This document shows positions 1-5,352 of a stretch of DNA of 5,950 nucleotides, in pieces. The notes beneath the pieces were generated by a model, which was given only the letters and a program-made list of their open reading frames with translations, had not been told where the DNA came from and ran no database searches. Location of the stretch: positions 1 to 5,950 of the forward strand of contig USAL01000113.1 in the NCBI GenBank assembly GCA_900552545.1. Reading direction: 5' to 3'. The position numbers were made by a program, and so were the translations under genes. The DNA comes from an uncultured Sutterella sp. GTDB taxonomy: Bacteria > Pseudomonadota > Gammaproteobacteria > Burkholderiales > Burkholderiaceae_F. Numbering within the stretch: the stretch's first letter is position 1; the number at the start of each line of letters is the position of its first letter.

Positions 1-394
1 CGATGATGATGATCGCCTTCGAGCCGCTGTCGGCGAGCTGATGGCCGAGTTCGTGGGCGGTGTAGAGCGGATTGACGTTGACGGCGATCATGCCGGCGCG
101 CAGGGTTCCGAGCAGCGCGATGATGTTCTGCAGGATGTTGGGCATCATGAGCGCCACGCGGTCTCCGGGCTCAAGCCCGGGAAGCGTCTGCAGATACCCA
201 GCAAAGTCCTTTGAATACTGGTTGACCTCGTCATAGGTCAGGCGTCGATCCATACAGACAAAGGCGGTGCTGTCGCCGTGCGTCTTGGCGACCGCGTCAA
301 AAAGCGCCGGGATCGAGGCAAAGAGGTCGGGATTGATTTCGGCGGGAACGCCGTCGGGGTAGTGGGCAACCCACGGTAAGGTCTTGTTCAGCAT
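1..394 (-). CDS. fadD: Long-chain-fatty-acid--CoA ligase, N-terminal part (cut by left edge)
   Basis: This gene encodes an ATP-dependent acyl-CoA synthetase of the ANL (AMP-forming) family, which activates long-chain fatty acids at the inner membrane for beta-oxidation or lipid synthesis. Only the first 131 codons are inside the window. The visible protein follows E. coli FadD almost without gaps: an N-terminal W..HYP.GVP.EINPD segment (residues 8-23), the strand GDRVALMMPN (77-86), and RAGMIAVNVNPLYT (99-112) followed by HEL.HQL.DSG. The P-loop (SGTTG) and adenylate-forming motifs lie beyond the edge. The ATG at 394-392 is supported by a Shine-Dalgarno-like GGTGA (minus strand, 404-400) five bases upstream and by agreement with the FadD N-terminus. 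It lies downstream of hemG on the same strand, about 200 bases away. No clear promoter was seen in between. The family call is firm. Chain-length preference cannot be judged. Confidence 0.93.
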   Translation of the reverse strand, partial: MLNKTLPWVAHYPDGVPAEINPDLFASIPALFDAVAKTHGDSTAFVCMDRRLTYDEVNQYSKDFAGYLQTLPGLEPGDRVALMMPNILQNIIALLGTLRAGMIAVNVNPLYTAHELGHQLADSGSKAIIII

Positions 395-399
395 ACTTC

Positions 400-597
400 T
401 CACCAGGACGACAAGACAAAAGGCGCAGCCGCGCGATGGCGGTGTGAGGTGCCGCAGCAGGACTTCGAGGGGTTTGCGAAAGACTGCGGCTGCAGCGGGA
501 AGGAGGTGGCGCCTTGGGGCAACCTCACTTCCATCAGCGTGATCGAGCGCATGCGGGCCCGATCATCTTTTGAGGATGTTTCGGAGACGGGCGCCAT
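400..597 (-). CDS. Doubtful 65-codon ORF filling the hemG-fadD gap
   Basis: A frame of 65 codons starts with an ATG overlapping the hemG stop (TGATG, 599-595) and ends with a TGA that lies inside the fadD Shine-Dalgarno sequence. It therefore fills the intergenic gap exactly, a geometry typical of translational coupling. The protein is basic, rich in Ser, Arg and Pro, has two adjacent cysteines (CC) in its second half, and has no membrane segment or motif I recognise. It has no separate Shine-Dalgarno sequence. In GC-rich DNA such a frame can easily arise by chance, and the third-position composition is only mildly coding-like. I list it because of its placement, but consider it more likely non-coding leader or spacer sequence. 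Confidence 0.18.
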   Translation of the reverse strand: MAPVSETSSKDDRARMRSITLMEVRLPQGATSFPLQPQSFANPSKSCCGTSHRHRAAAPFVLSSW

Positions 598-1154
598 CAG
601 CTTCTGCGACGCTGAAACTTGTCGAGCAGCAGGCAGTGGCGCGCGTAGTCCTTGACGTCTTCATAGTCAGTGTAGTCGACGATGACGCTGGGGTCAGTCG
701 GGCCGTCGGTAATGTGCATGATGAGCTGAATCATCAGACGCTGGTACCACGTCCAGTGCGGGTAGTCGACCTTGCCCGCGAAGCACTTGAGGTCGCGTGG
801 CTTCCACGGAGAGCGCTTGATGAAGTTCTGCAGGTAGCGGTTTCCCTCCGGCGTGGCCTTGAGCGGCGTGCGCGCGACCACGGTGACGTTGAAGAAGCTG
901 TTGGGCTTGGCATCGAGCTGTGCGCGGAAGGTCTCGACAAACTCCCAGACAACCTTGTTGTAGACGCCGTAGACGATCGGCGTGCCCACGATGACGATGT
1001 CGTACTTGTCCCAGTCGACGCCTTCGCGCACGCATTCCATCATTTCCATCATGTCGCAGGCGTGACCTTCGTCGACAATGGCCTGCTGGATCGTGCGGGC
1101 GATGCGCGCGGTGTGTCCGGCATGGCTGTAGTAGGCCATCAGTACATGTTTCAT
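597..1154 (-). CDS. hemG: Menaquinone-dependent protoporphyrinogen IX dehydrogenase
   Basis: HemG is an FMN enzyme with a flavodoxin fold. It oxidises protoporphyrinogen IX to protoporphyrin IX, the penultimate step of haem synthesis, and passes electrons to the quinone pool at the inner membrane. The 185-residue product is close to the E. coli length (181). The FMN phosphate loop is SHAGHT (residues 10-15). YDIVIVGTPIVYG (51-63) follows the flavodoxin beta-3 region, and VVARTPLKATPEGN (92-105) matches HemG closely. The insertion that separates HemG from ordinary flavodoxins is present (about 129-165: YP.W.WYQRLMIQLIM, then TDP and YTDYEDV). I chose the ATG at 1154 because it matches the E. 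coli N-terminus and has TTGGAG (1166-1161) six bases upstream. A frame open to 1313 adds a non-homologous basic extension and was not used. The gene is divergent from infA and upstream of fadD. In most beta- and alphaproteobacteria this step uses HemJ, so a HemG here is notable. Confidence 0.93.
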   Translation of the reverse strand: MKHVLMAYYSHAGHTARIARTIQQAIVDEGHACDMMEMMECVREGVDWDKYDIVIVGTPIVYGVYNKVVWEFVETFRAQLDAKPNSFFNVTVVARTPLKATPEGNRYLQNFIKRSPWKPRDLKCFAGKVDYPHWTWYQRLMIQLIMHITDGPTDPSVIVDYTDYEDVKDYARHCLLLDKFQRRRS

Positions 1155-1342
1155 CAAGTGCTCCAAAAGTTTTTTCTTCCGCCGGCGGGCCCCGCACAAG
1201 ATCATCTCCAACAGGACGCGCAGACAATAGGCCGATTTTAGCGGCTTGAGGCTTTTGCCGCTTGACGGCAGGGTGTGACAAAAGTACTTCCAACGCCGCG
1301 CATAAATCGGCAAAGACCTAGCAAAAACAAAGGCTCAGCGTT

Positions 1343-1348
1343 TACAAT
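1343..1348 (+). promoter_or_regulatory. Candidate -10 box for infA
   Basis: TACAAT differs from the TATAAT consensus at one base and sits about 130 bases upstream of the infA start. The corresponding -35 position (around 1319-1326) is a poor match to TTGACA, so the call rests on the -10 alone. A start near 1355 would place the GC hairpin at the very 5' end of the transcript. Confidence 0.3.
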
Positions 1349-1362
1349 TGCACTTTTCGCAG

Positions 1363-1384
1363 ACCGCGCCTGAGGCGCGGTTTT
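1363..1384 (+). terminator. GC-rich hairpin with short T-run upstream of infA
   Basis: ACCGCGCC (1363-1370) pairs perfectly with GGCGCGGT (1374-1381) around a TGA loop, followed by T at 1381-1384. It has the form of a rho-independent terminator reading rightward, but there is no plus-strand gene upstream in this window. It could be an attenuator or a 5' stabilising hairpin in the infA leader, or the end of a short unannotated RNA. On the minus strand it lacks a T-run. Confidence 0.5.
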
Positions 1385-1385
1385 C

Positions 1386-1403
1386 ATTGAATTCCGATTC
1401 AAT
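1386..1403. repeat. Perfect 7-bp inverted repeat (operator-like) upstream of infA
   Basis: ATTGAAT (1386-1392) and ATTCAAT (1397-1403) are exact reverse complements separated by TCCG. The element directly follows the GC hairpin and lies 75-90 bases before the infA start. Its size and dyad symmetry suit a dimeric regulator site, or a second weak RNA hairpin. No known regulator is implied. Confidence 0.5.
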
Positions 1404-1477
1404 TCTCAACAAACGAAAGTTTTTGTCTGATGTCCGACGGGGCCCGTCACGGCCCAGACAGAAGACAGACAGGATGT

Positions 1478-1741
1478 ATGGCAAAAGAAGATCTCATTGA
1501 AATGTCCGGTCAGGTGCTCGAAGTGCTTCCTGACGCCCGCTATCGCGTCAAGCTCGACAATGGTCATGAGCTGATCGCCTATACCAACGGAAAGATGCGC
1601 AAGCATCACATCCGCATCCTCGCCGGCGACAAGGTGTCGCTTGAGCTCTCTCCCTACGATCTCACCAAGGGCCGCATCACGTTCCGCCACATCGAGGGAC
1701 GTCCGGCTCCGACGACGACGACTCAGACCCGTCGCCGCTGA
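1478..1741 (+). CDS. infA: Translation initiation factor IF-1, extended betaproteobacterial type
   Basis: IF-1 binds the A site of the 30S subunit and helps IF-2 and IF-3 select the initiator tRNA. The first 72 residues form the single S1-type OB fold and follow E. coli IF-1 closely: MAKEDLIEMSG at the start, then GKMRKHHIRILAGDKV (38-53) and the strongly conserved LSPYDLTKGRITFR (57-70). The protein is 87 residues, about 15 longer than E. coli IF-1. The extra tail is EGRPAPTTTTQTRRR, encoded partly by a run of ACG codons and ending in three arginines. Betaproteobacteria commonly carry a second infA outside the ribosomal protein cluster with such a basic tail, and this gene fits that copy. 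I chose the ATG at 1478 because it gives the canonical MAKE start. AGGA (1471-1474) precedes it at only three bases, a tight spacing. An in-frame ATG at 1430 would add 16 non-homologous residues. xseA follows after 100 bases on the same strand. Confidence 0.95.
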   Translation: MAKEDLIEMSGQVLEVLPDARYRVKLDNGHELIAYTNGKMRKHHIRILAGDKVSLELSPYDLTKGRITFRHIEGRPAPTTTTQTRRR

Positions 1742-1841
1742 TCGGCGGCCGCGCTGAGAATGCGTCCCTTTGCAGGGCGCTCGGGGCAGCTTCGCGCCCA
1801 GCAGCGTTTTCAAAAGAATTTCTCAAAAAGGGAAAAGGGAC

Positions 1842-3338
1842 GTGTATTCGCGGTCGTATTTTGGTGTTCCGCCCGAAGTCGATGACGGCTTTGCGGGCGG
1901 AATGCAGGTCTCGCGCCAGGCTCCGTTTGATGTTGCTGAGATTCTTCGCACCATCAAGACGGAGCTTTCGCGTCTTTGGGGCGACATCAGCGTCCAGGGC
2001 GAGCTGCGCTCGTTCAAGGCCTATCCCTCGGGACACATTTACTTTGATCTCCGGGATAGAAAGGAGGACGCGCTGATAAGCTGCGTGCTCTTTCGGCGCG
2101 ATGCGCAGCGCCTGACCTTTCGCCCCAAGGTGGGCGACCTCGTGGAGCTGCGCGGGACGCTCAACATCTACGAACCCCGGGGGCAGCTCAACTTCATTGC
2201 GCGTCAGATGAAGCCCGCGGGAGCGGGCGATCTCTTTGCGCAGTTTCTCGCCCTCAAGGAAAAGCTCGCTGCCGAAGGACTCTTTGCGCCCGAGCGCAAA
2301 AAGCCGCTTGCGGCCTATCCCGACGTCATCGGCGTCGTGACAAGCCCGGAGGCCGCGGCGCTGCGCGACGTCGTGCGCACGCTTGAGCGCAACGCCCCCT
2401 GGGTGAAAGTCATTCTCTACCCGACGAGCGTGCAGGGGGCTGCCGCCGAAGGCGAGATCGTGCAGGCGCTGCGGCTTGCGGCGCAGCGGCGCGAAGTCGA
2501 TGTTCTGCTCGTGGTTCGTGGCGGCGGGTCGATTGCCGATCTCTGGAGCTTTAATTCCGAAAGCGTTGCGCGAATGCTCGCACAGATGCCCATGCCGGTC
2601 ATTTCGGGCGTGGGGCACGAGGTGGATTTCACAATTGCGGACTTCGTGGCCGACGTGCGTGCCGCTACGCCCACGGCGGCCGCGGCGATGGCCGTCGAGG
2701 GCTGGGTGCATGCGGCGCAGCGCCTGGCCGCGCTCAAGGGAAAGCTTGTCCTGGGCATCAACGGCGTGCTCGACATCAGCCGCATGCGGCTTTCGCATGC
2801 CGACAGGCTGAGCTTTGCCTATCGCATGTTTCTCGAGCGCAGCCGCGCCCGGCTTGCCGCCGTCGGCGACTTCAAGCGCTTTTTGACCGACTATCTTGAT
2901 CGTCTTGCGCAGCGCGTCGACGGTCTGCAGGGGCAGGCGGGACTTTTGATGCACAGACGCGTGGCGCAGCTGCAGGCGCAGCTTGCGATGACGCAGGCGC
3001 AGCTTGCCGCCCGAAGGCCCGACTTCGCCGCCGCCCGATCCGAGGTGGGGCATGTTCATGCGTCTCTTGTCAGGGCCTCGCTCACCCAGATTGCGCTGCG
3101 GCGCGAGCGGCTTCTTGCGCTTGACGCTCGGCTGCAATCTCTTGATATGGCGCAAGTTCTTGCCCGCGGCTATTCCATTGCGACGACCGTCGACGGGCGC
3201 GTCGTGCGCGACGCCGACGAGCTTTTTGCGGATCAAAAGTTGGAACTTCATTTCTCGCGCGGAACCGCCGGCGTGCGGGTTGAGAGCGTTCAAGCCGCGC
3301 AGAAGCTGCGGCAGACGCAGAAAAATCAGCGCGATTAA
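1842..3338 (+). CDS. xseA: Exodeoxyribonuclease VII large subunit
   Basis: XseA is the catalytic subunit of exonuclease VII, which degrades single-stranded DNA from both ends to short oligonucleotides in mismatch and damage repair. With the chosen start it has 498 residues (E. coli 456). An N-terminal OB fold (about 28-125) contains SGHIYFDLRD and LNIYEPRGQL. The nuclease domain follows, with the residues conserved in the family: Asp176 (AALRDVV), Arg226 in VVRGGGS..DLWSFN, and His259 with Asp262 in GVGHEVDFTIADFVADVRA.TPTAAAA. A long helical, Gln- and Ala-rich coiled-coil stretch (about 300-430) and the usual C-terminal LARGYSI.T..DG..V strand region (about 440-480) complete it. GTG at 1842 is preferred because AGGGA (1829-1833) lies eight bases upstream. 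Alternatives are TTG at 1770 and ATG at 1902. The last is closest to the family length but lacks a good ribosome binding site. The small subunit gene xseB is not adjacent. sodB follows after 282 bases. Confidence 0.94.
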   Translation: MYSRSYFGVPPEVDDGFAGGMQVSRQAPFDVAEILRTIKTELSRLWGDISVQGELRSFKAYPSGHIYFDLRDRKEDALISCVLFRRDAQRLTFRPKVGDLVELRGTLNIYEPRGQLNFIARQMKPAGAGDLFAQFLALKEKLAAEGLFAPERKKPLAAYPDVIGVVTSPEAAALRDVVRTLERNAPWVKVILYPTSVQGAAAEGEIVQALRLAAQRREVDVLLVVRGGGSIADLWSFNSESVARMLAQMPMPVISGVGHEVDFTIADFVADVRAATPTAAAAMAVEGWVHAAQRLAALKGKLVLGINGVLDISRMRLSHADRLSFAYRMFLERSRARLAAVGDFKRFLTDYLDRLAQRVDGLQGQAGLLMHRRVAQLQAQLAMTQAQLAARRPDFAAARSEVGHVHASLVRASLTQIALRRERLLALDARLQSLDMAQVLARGYSIATTVDGRVVRDADELFADQKLELHFSRGTAGVRVESVQAAQKLRQTQKNQRD

Positions 3339-3501
3339 CGCGTGAAATTTTTTCCGAGCGCGCTTGTCACGGGGAGCGGTGCTCCTTGAGCTTAATCGGG
3401 GCCTCAATCGTAGTCTGAAGCGTGGTTGGAAGGCGACGCCAGAGCACAGCCTTGGGCAGCGGCGTTTTGCGCGTTGCCGCGCCCAACAAACAGGGAAAAG
3501 C

Positions 3502-3537
3502 GGCTAATAAAAACAGCCGAAGAGTTTATGATTAGCC
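3502..3537. repeat. Inverted repeat in the sodB upstream region (possible operator)
   Basis: GGCTAAT (3502-3508) and ATTAGCC (3531-3537) are exact reverse complements, and several inner A/T positions also pair. The right half overlaps TATGAT (3527-3532), a possible -10 box. The position, 84-119 bases before the sodB start, suits a regulator-binding site or an RNA hairpin. It does not read as a standard Fur box. Confidence 0.4.
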
Positions 3538-3545
3538 TCAGGAAC

Positions 3546-3577
3546 CTCGAAGCGGCCCTTCAGACGCCTTCTTCGAG
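3546..3577. repeat. 7-bp inverted repeat in the presumed sodB leader
   Basis: CTCGAAG (3546-3552) pairs exactly with CTTCGAG (3571-3577) around an 18-base loop. It lies between the possible -10 box and the sodB ribosome binding site, so it would form a hairpin in the 5' leader if transcription starts near 3538. Confidence 0.35.
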
Positions 3578-3620
3578 CTTACTCACCATTTGTCAATACG
3601 TTTGATTCAGGAGAACACCG

Positions 3621-4277
3621 ATGAGCCAGTTTGTTTTGCCGAAGCTTGACTACGAGTTGAACGCGCTTGCTCCTGTACTCAGTGAAGAAGCCATGCAGTA
3701 TCACTATGGCAAGCATCACCAGACCTATATCAACACGCTCAACACCCTCATCAAGGGCACGCAGTTTGAAGCCGAGTCCCTGAGAGAGATCATCAAGACG
3801 AGTCAGGGCGCGATTTTCAACAATGCCGCCCAGGCCTACAACCACGCCTTCTTCTGGAAGTGCCTCACCCCCAACGGCGGCGGCGCTCCGACCGGTGAGC
3901 TTCTTGAAGCCATCGAAAAGAAGTGGGGCACCTTCGACGGCTTCCGCGAGGCGTTCACCGCGGCTGCAGTCGGCAATTTCGGTTCGGGCTGGACGTGGCT
4001 CGTGAAGCGCCTCGACGGCGAGCTCGACATCTACTCGACCTCGAACGCCGGCACGCCGCTCACCGAACACATGAAGCCGATCCTCGCGATCGATGTCTGG
4101 GAACACGCCTACTACGTCGACTACCGCAACAACCGCGCCGCCTTCGTCAAGGCCTTCTTCGACAAGCTGGTGAACTGGGATTTTGCGCAGCGCCGCTATG
4201 CGGGCGAGCCCTGCGACTGCTCCTGCAAGCCTGAGGGCGGCTGCTGCTGCGGCAGCTCCTGCGGCTGCGCCGGCTAG
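3621..4277 (+). CDS. sodB: Iron superoxide dismutase with a cysteine-rich C-terminal tail
   Basis: SodB converts superoxide to oxygen and hydrogen peroxide in the cytoplasm. Residues 1-195 follow E. coli SodB nearly without gaps. The four metal ligands are His28 (QYHYGKHH), His75 (AYNHAF), and Asp158 with His162 (DVWEHAYYVDYRN). The active-site Tyr36 and the Gln71 placed as in iron enzymes (FNNAAQ) are also present, so iron is the expected metal. The family normally ends soon after LVNWDF. Here about 20 further residues follow, containing eight cysteines (198, 200, 202, 208, 209, 210, 214, 216) in CxCxC, CCC and CxC clusters separated by Gly and Ser. The tail resembles a small metallothionein or metal-binding peptide. 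It is in frame, with no sign of a shift, and is encoded by TGC codons throughout. ATG at 3621 has AGGAG seven bases upstream. The gene ends before a strong terminator and converges on the DUF192 gene. Confidence 0.96.
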   Translation: MSQFVLPKLDYELNALAPVLSEEAMQYHYGKHHQTYINTLNTLIKGTQFEAESLREIIKTSQGAIFNNAAQAYNHAFFWKCLTPNGGGAPTGELLEAIEKKWGTFDGFREAFTAAAVGNFGSGWTWLVKRLDGELDIYSTSNAGTPLTEHMKPILAIDVWEHAYYVDYRNNRAAFVKAFFDKLVNWDFAQRRYAGEPCDCSCKPEGGCCCGSSCGCAG

Positions 4278-4299
4278 TCGTCAGACTGACGCAAACTGA

Positions 4300-4340
4300 G
4301 GGCCTGATCGTCGTTTGCTTCAAAAACACGAAGCAGGCCC
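4300..4340. repeat. Composite stem-loop downstream of sodB
   Basis: TGCTTC (4316-4321) pairs with GAAGCA (4330-4335), and GGGCC (4300-4304) pairs with GGCCC (4336-4340), giving one 3' strand and a 5' strand broken by an 11-base bulge. There is no T-run directly after it, but it immediately precedes the terminator at 4351-4392 and may protect the sodB mRNA 3' end. Confidence 0.45.
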
Positions 4341-4392
4341 CAAAAAGAAGAAGTGCACGATCGCTGAGGCGGGCGTGCACTTTTCGTTTTTT
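4341..4392. terminator. Bidirectional rho-independent terminator between sodB and the DUF192 gene
   Basis: AAGTGCACG (4351-4359) pairs exactly with CGTGCACTT (4374-4382), and an inner CGC/GCG stem closes a TGAG loop. Rightward it is followed by TTTTCGTTTTTT (4381-4392). Leftward it is followed by a T-rich run, the complement of the A-rich stretch at 4342-4350. It therefore serves both convergent genes. Confidence 0.85.
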
Positions 4393-4433
4393 GGGGCGTC
4401 CGAAAAGCTCCTCTCTGCGGGAAGCGCGGACGA

Positions 4434-4892
4434 TTATTTGGATTTTGCCTGGGGACTCTTGCAGAAGTCCTGACTGCGAAGCGCCGGAATGTAGTACCCG
4501 GAGCGAACGCCGTGGCGGGCAAACCAGCCCGCGTTCATTTCGATCACGCTCAGCGTCGGCCCCTGGGAGCGGTGCAGATCAAGCGTGCCCTTTTGCATCG
4601 TCTCGATGTTGAGGATGAAGCCGCAGGCGTCGACGAAGGCGGCGTCAAGATCGATCAAGGTGTTCTTCATCCACATGGCGACGCTGCGCGGCTCAGCGAA
4701 CACAAAGAGCATGCCGCTGTCTTCGGCCAGCATGGCGCGGTTCATGAGACCGGTGCGCTGCTCAATGGTCGTCGTCGCAACCTCAAGCTCGACGGTATTG
4801 CCCGCGATGTCAAGCGACACCTTGCCATCGGCCCATGCCGTGGATGGGGCGATGGCGCAAAGCGCAAGCAGTGCTAGCAGACGACGAAACAT
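4434..4892 (-). CDS. Exported DUF192 family protein
   Basis: The product has 152 residues and belongs to the DUF192 family, small secreted or periplasmic proteins of unknown biochemical role. Residues 1-21 form a typical signal peptide: MFRR, a Leu/Ala-rich core, and an A-W-A cleavage site before Asp22. The single domain (about 34-135) shows the family marks: R.GLMNR (46-52), SGMLFVF (59-65), MWMKNTLIDLDAAFVD (73-88), VIEMNAGW (116-123) and a final GV.SG. A hydrophilic tail follows. Two cysteines (90 and 144) remain after cleavage. The ATG at 4892 gives a complete signal peptide, but no Shine-Dalgarno sequence is visible upstream. It is convergent with sodB and divergent from the cold-shock gene. 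Placement near csp and icd recalls other Burkholderiales chromosomes, but this does not reveal a function. Confidence 0.9.
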   Translation of the reverse strand: MFRRLLALLALCAIAPSTAWADGKVSLDIAGNTVELEVATTTIEQRTGLMNRAMLAEDSGMLFVFAEPRSVAMWMKNTLIDLDAAFVDACGFILNIETMQKGTLDLHRSQGPTLSVIEMNAGWFARHGVRSGYYIPALRSQDFCKSPQAKSK

Positions 4893-4976
4893 GGTGAGGT
4901 CAACGGGTTGATGCGGCAGAGAGGAATAGCCGCGATGTTAAAGGAGCTGTTGCGGCAACTAAGGCCGTTTTTCCCG

Positions 4977-5007
4977 AGTATACACATGCAGCCCCGGGGA
5001 CTGACAC
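4977..5007 (-). promoter_or_regulatory. Candidate promoter for the DUF192 gene
   Basis: On the minus strand TATACT (4982-4977) matches the -10 consensus at five of six bases. GTGTCA (5007-5002) matches -35 at four of six, but with a long 19-base spacer. It would give a leader of roughly 80 bases before the ATG at 4892. The -10 is the stronger part of the call. Confidence 0.3.
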
Positions 5008-5104
5008 GGCCCTTGTGCGGTGGGCGGCGGGCGGAGCTTGCGCTTGGCGACGATGCGAGCGGCTGCAGGAAGGCGGCGGGGGTGCCCGGCAAAGGTAGTG
5101 TTTT

Positions 5105-5129
5105 CCCTGTTTAGGGCCTTAAAACAGGG
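5105..5129. repeat. Perfect 8-bp inverted repeat upstream of csp
   Basis: CCCTGTTT (5105-5112) and AAACAGGG (5122-5129) are exact reverse complements around a 9-base spacer, and the outer bases 5103-5104 and 5130-5131 can extend the stem. Neither strand has a T-run after it, so it is not a normal terminator. A regulator-binding site between the divergent DUF192 and csp genes, or an RNA hairpin, are both possible. Confidence 0.45.
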
Positions 5130-5352
5130 GAGTCGATAAGAAAAATTCGTCATCCGGGGGTAATCTAGCGCGTGCATTTGGCTTTTCCCACCAAAGAGGT
5201 ATGCGCTTCTTTGCAAGGGGCGGCCGATATGCTGCAGCGGCGCACAATTTATCCGACTAAGGCGCTGCCGCAGCCGCTGGCTTTTCGATGTTTGAACGGG
5301 CATGGTTGCCGGTTCGGAAGTCAGGGCAAGGATAAAAGAAGGGAGTAAAAAA

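Larger units (their letters stand above)
1155..1477. other. Divergent hemG/infA intergenic region (323 bp)
   Basis: No gene was found here. From hemG towards infA it holds a cluster of short GCCG/CGGC inverted repeats at 1231-1270. This includes AGCGGC and GCCGCT (1240-1245 and 1257-1262) around an 11-base loop, next to a minus-strand TAAAAT (1240-1235) that could be a hemG -10 box without a convincing -35. Further on lie a TACAAT box (1343-1348), a GC hairpin (1363-1381) and an AT-rich perfect inverted repeat (1386-1403). The last 70 bases are an infA leader ending in a short-spaced ribosome binding site. Confidence 0.6.
3339..3620 (+). other. xseA-sodB intergenic region with several inverted repeats
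   Basis: No gene or tRNA was found. Stem-forming segments include GGAGC/GCTCC around GGT (3373-3385) just after xseA. A bulged stem follows at 3454-3484, where GGGC-A-GCGGC pairs with GCCGCGCCC around a 12-base loop. None is followed by a convincing T-run, so the end of the xseA transcript is unclear. The distal part holds the sodB control region described separately. AGGAG (3609-3613) precedes the sodB ATG by seven bases. Confidence 0.55.
4893..5352. other. Divergent DUF192/csp intergenic region (460 bp)
   Basis: I find no credible gene or tRNA in this stretch. Small open frames on both strands have no recognisable content. It holds a possible minus-strand promoter near 4977-5007 and a perfect inverted repeat at 5105-5129. 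A small TTTGG/CCAAA dyad follows (5177-5181 and 5191-5195), and CAGCGGC/GCCGCTG (5235-5241 and 5273-5279) could fold in the csp leader. Long structured leaders are common in cold-shock mRNAs. The region ends in the strong csp ribosome binding site (AAGGGAG, seven bases before the ATG). Confidence 0.55.

Noticed and set aside
540..563. Imperfect palindrome around GCATGC between hemG and fadD
   Set aside because: The arms have several mismatches, and such symmetry is expected by chance in GC-rich DNA.
570..1241. 223-codon plus-strand frame opposite hemG
   Set aside because: It mirrors hemG codons (Val/Asp/His/Arg-rich) and has no motif. HemG on the minus strand is well supported.
694..1293. 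199-codon minus-strand frame overlapping hemG in another frame
   Set aside because: It is an out-of-frame reading of hemG, rich in Arg, His and Ala, with no similarity to anything I know.
1155..1313. 53-residue N-terminal extension of hemG
   Set aside because: The extension has no homology to HemG, while the internal ATG at 1154 has a good ribosome binding site and matches the family N-terminus.
1677..3407. 576-codon open frame on the minus strand opposite xseA
   Set aside because: The plus strand encodes a clear XseA with all conserved motifs. The antisense product is Arg/His/Leu-rich low-complexity protein with no recognisable domain, typical of shadow frames in GC-rich genes.
4908..5114. 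68-codon plus-strand frame upstream of csp
   Set aside because: No domain or motif is recognisable, and minus-strand frames of similar quality overlap it. It is best treated as non-coding.
5178..5205. TTGGCT and TATGCG as a csp promoter
   Set aside because: The spacing is 16 bases, but the -10 box matches only about half of the consensus, too weak to annotate.
5311..5325. GGTTCGGAAGTC resembling a tRNA T-arm
   Set aside because: No acceptor, D or anticodon stem can be assembled around it.
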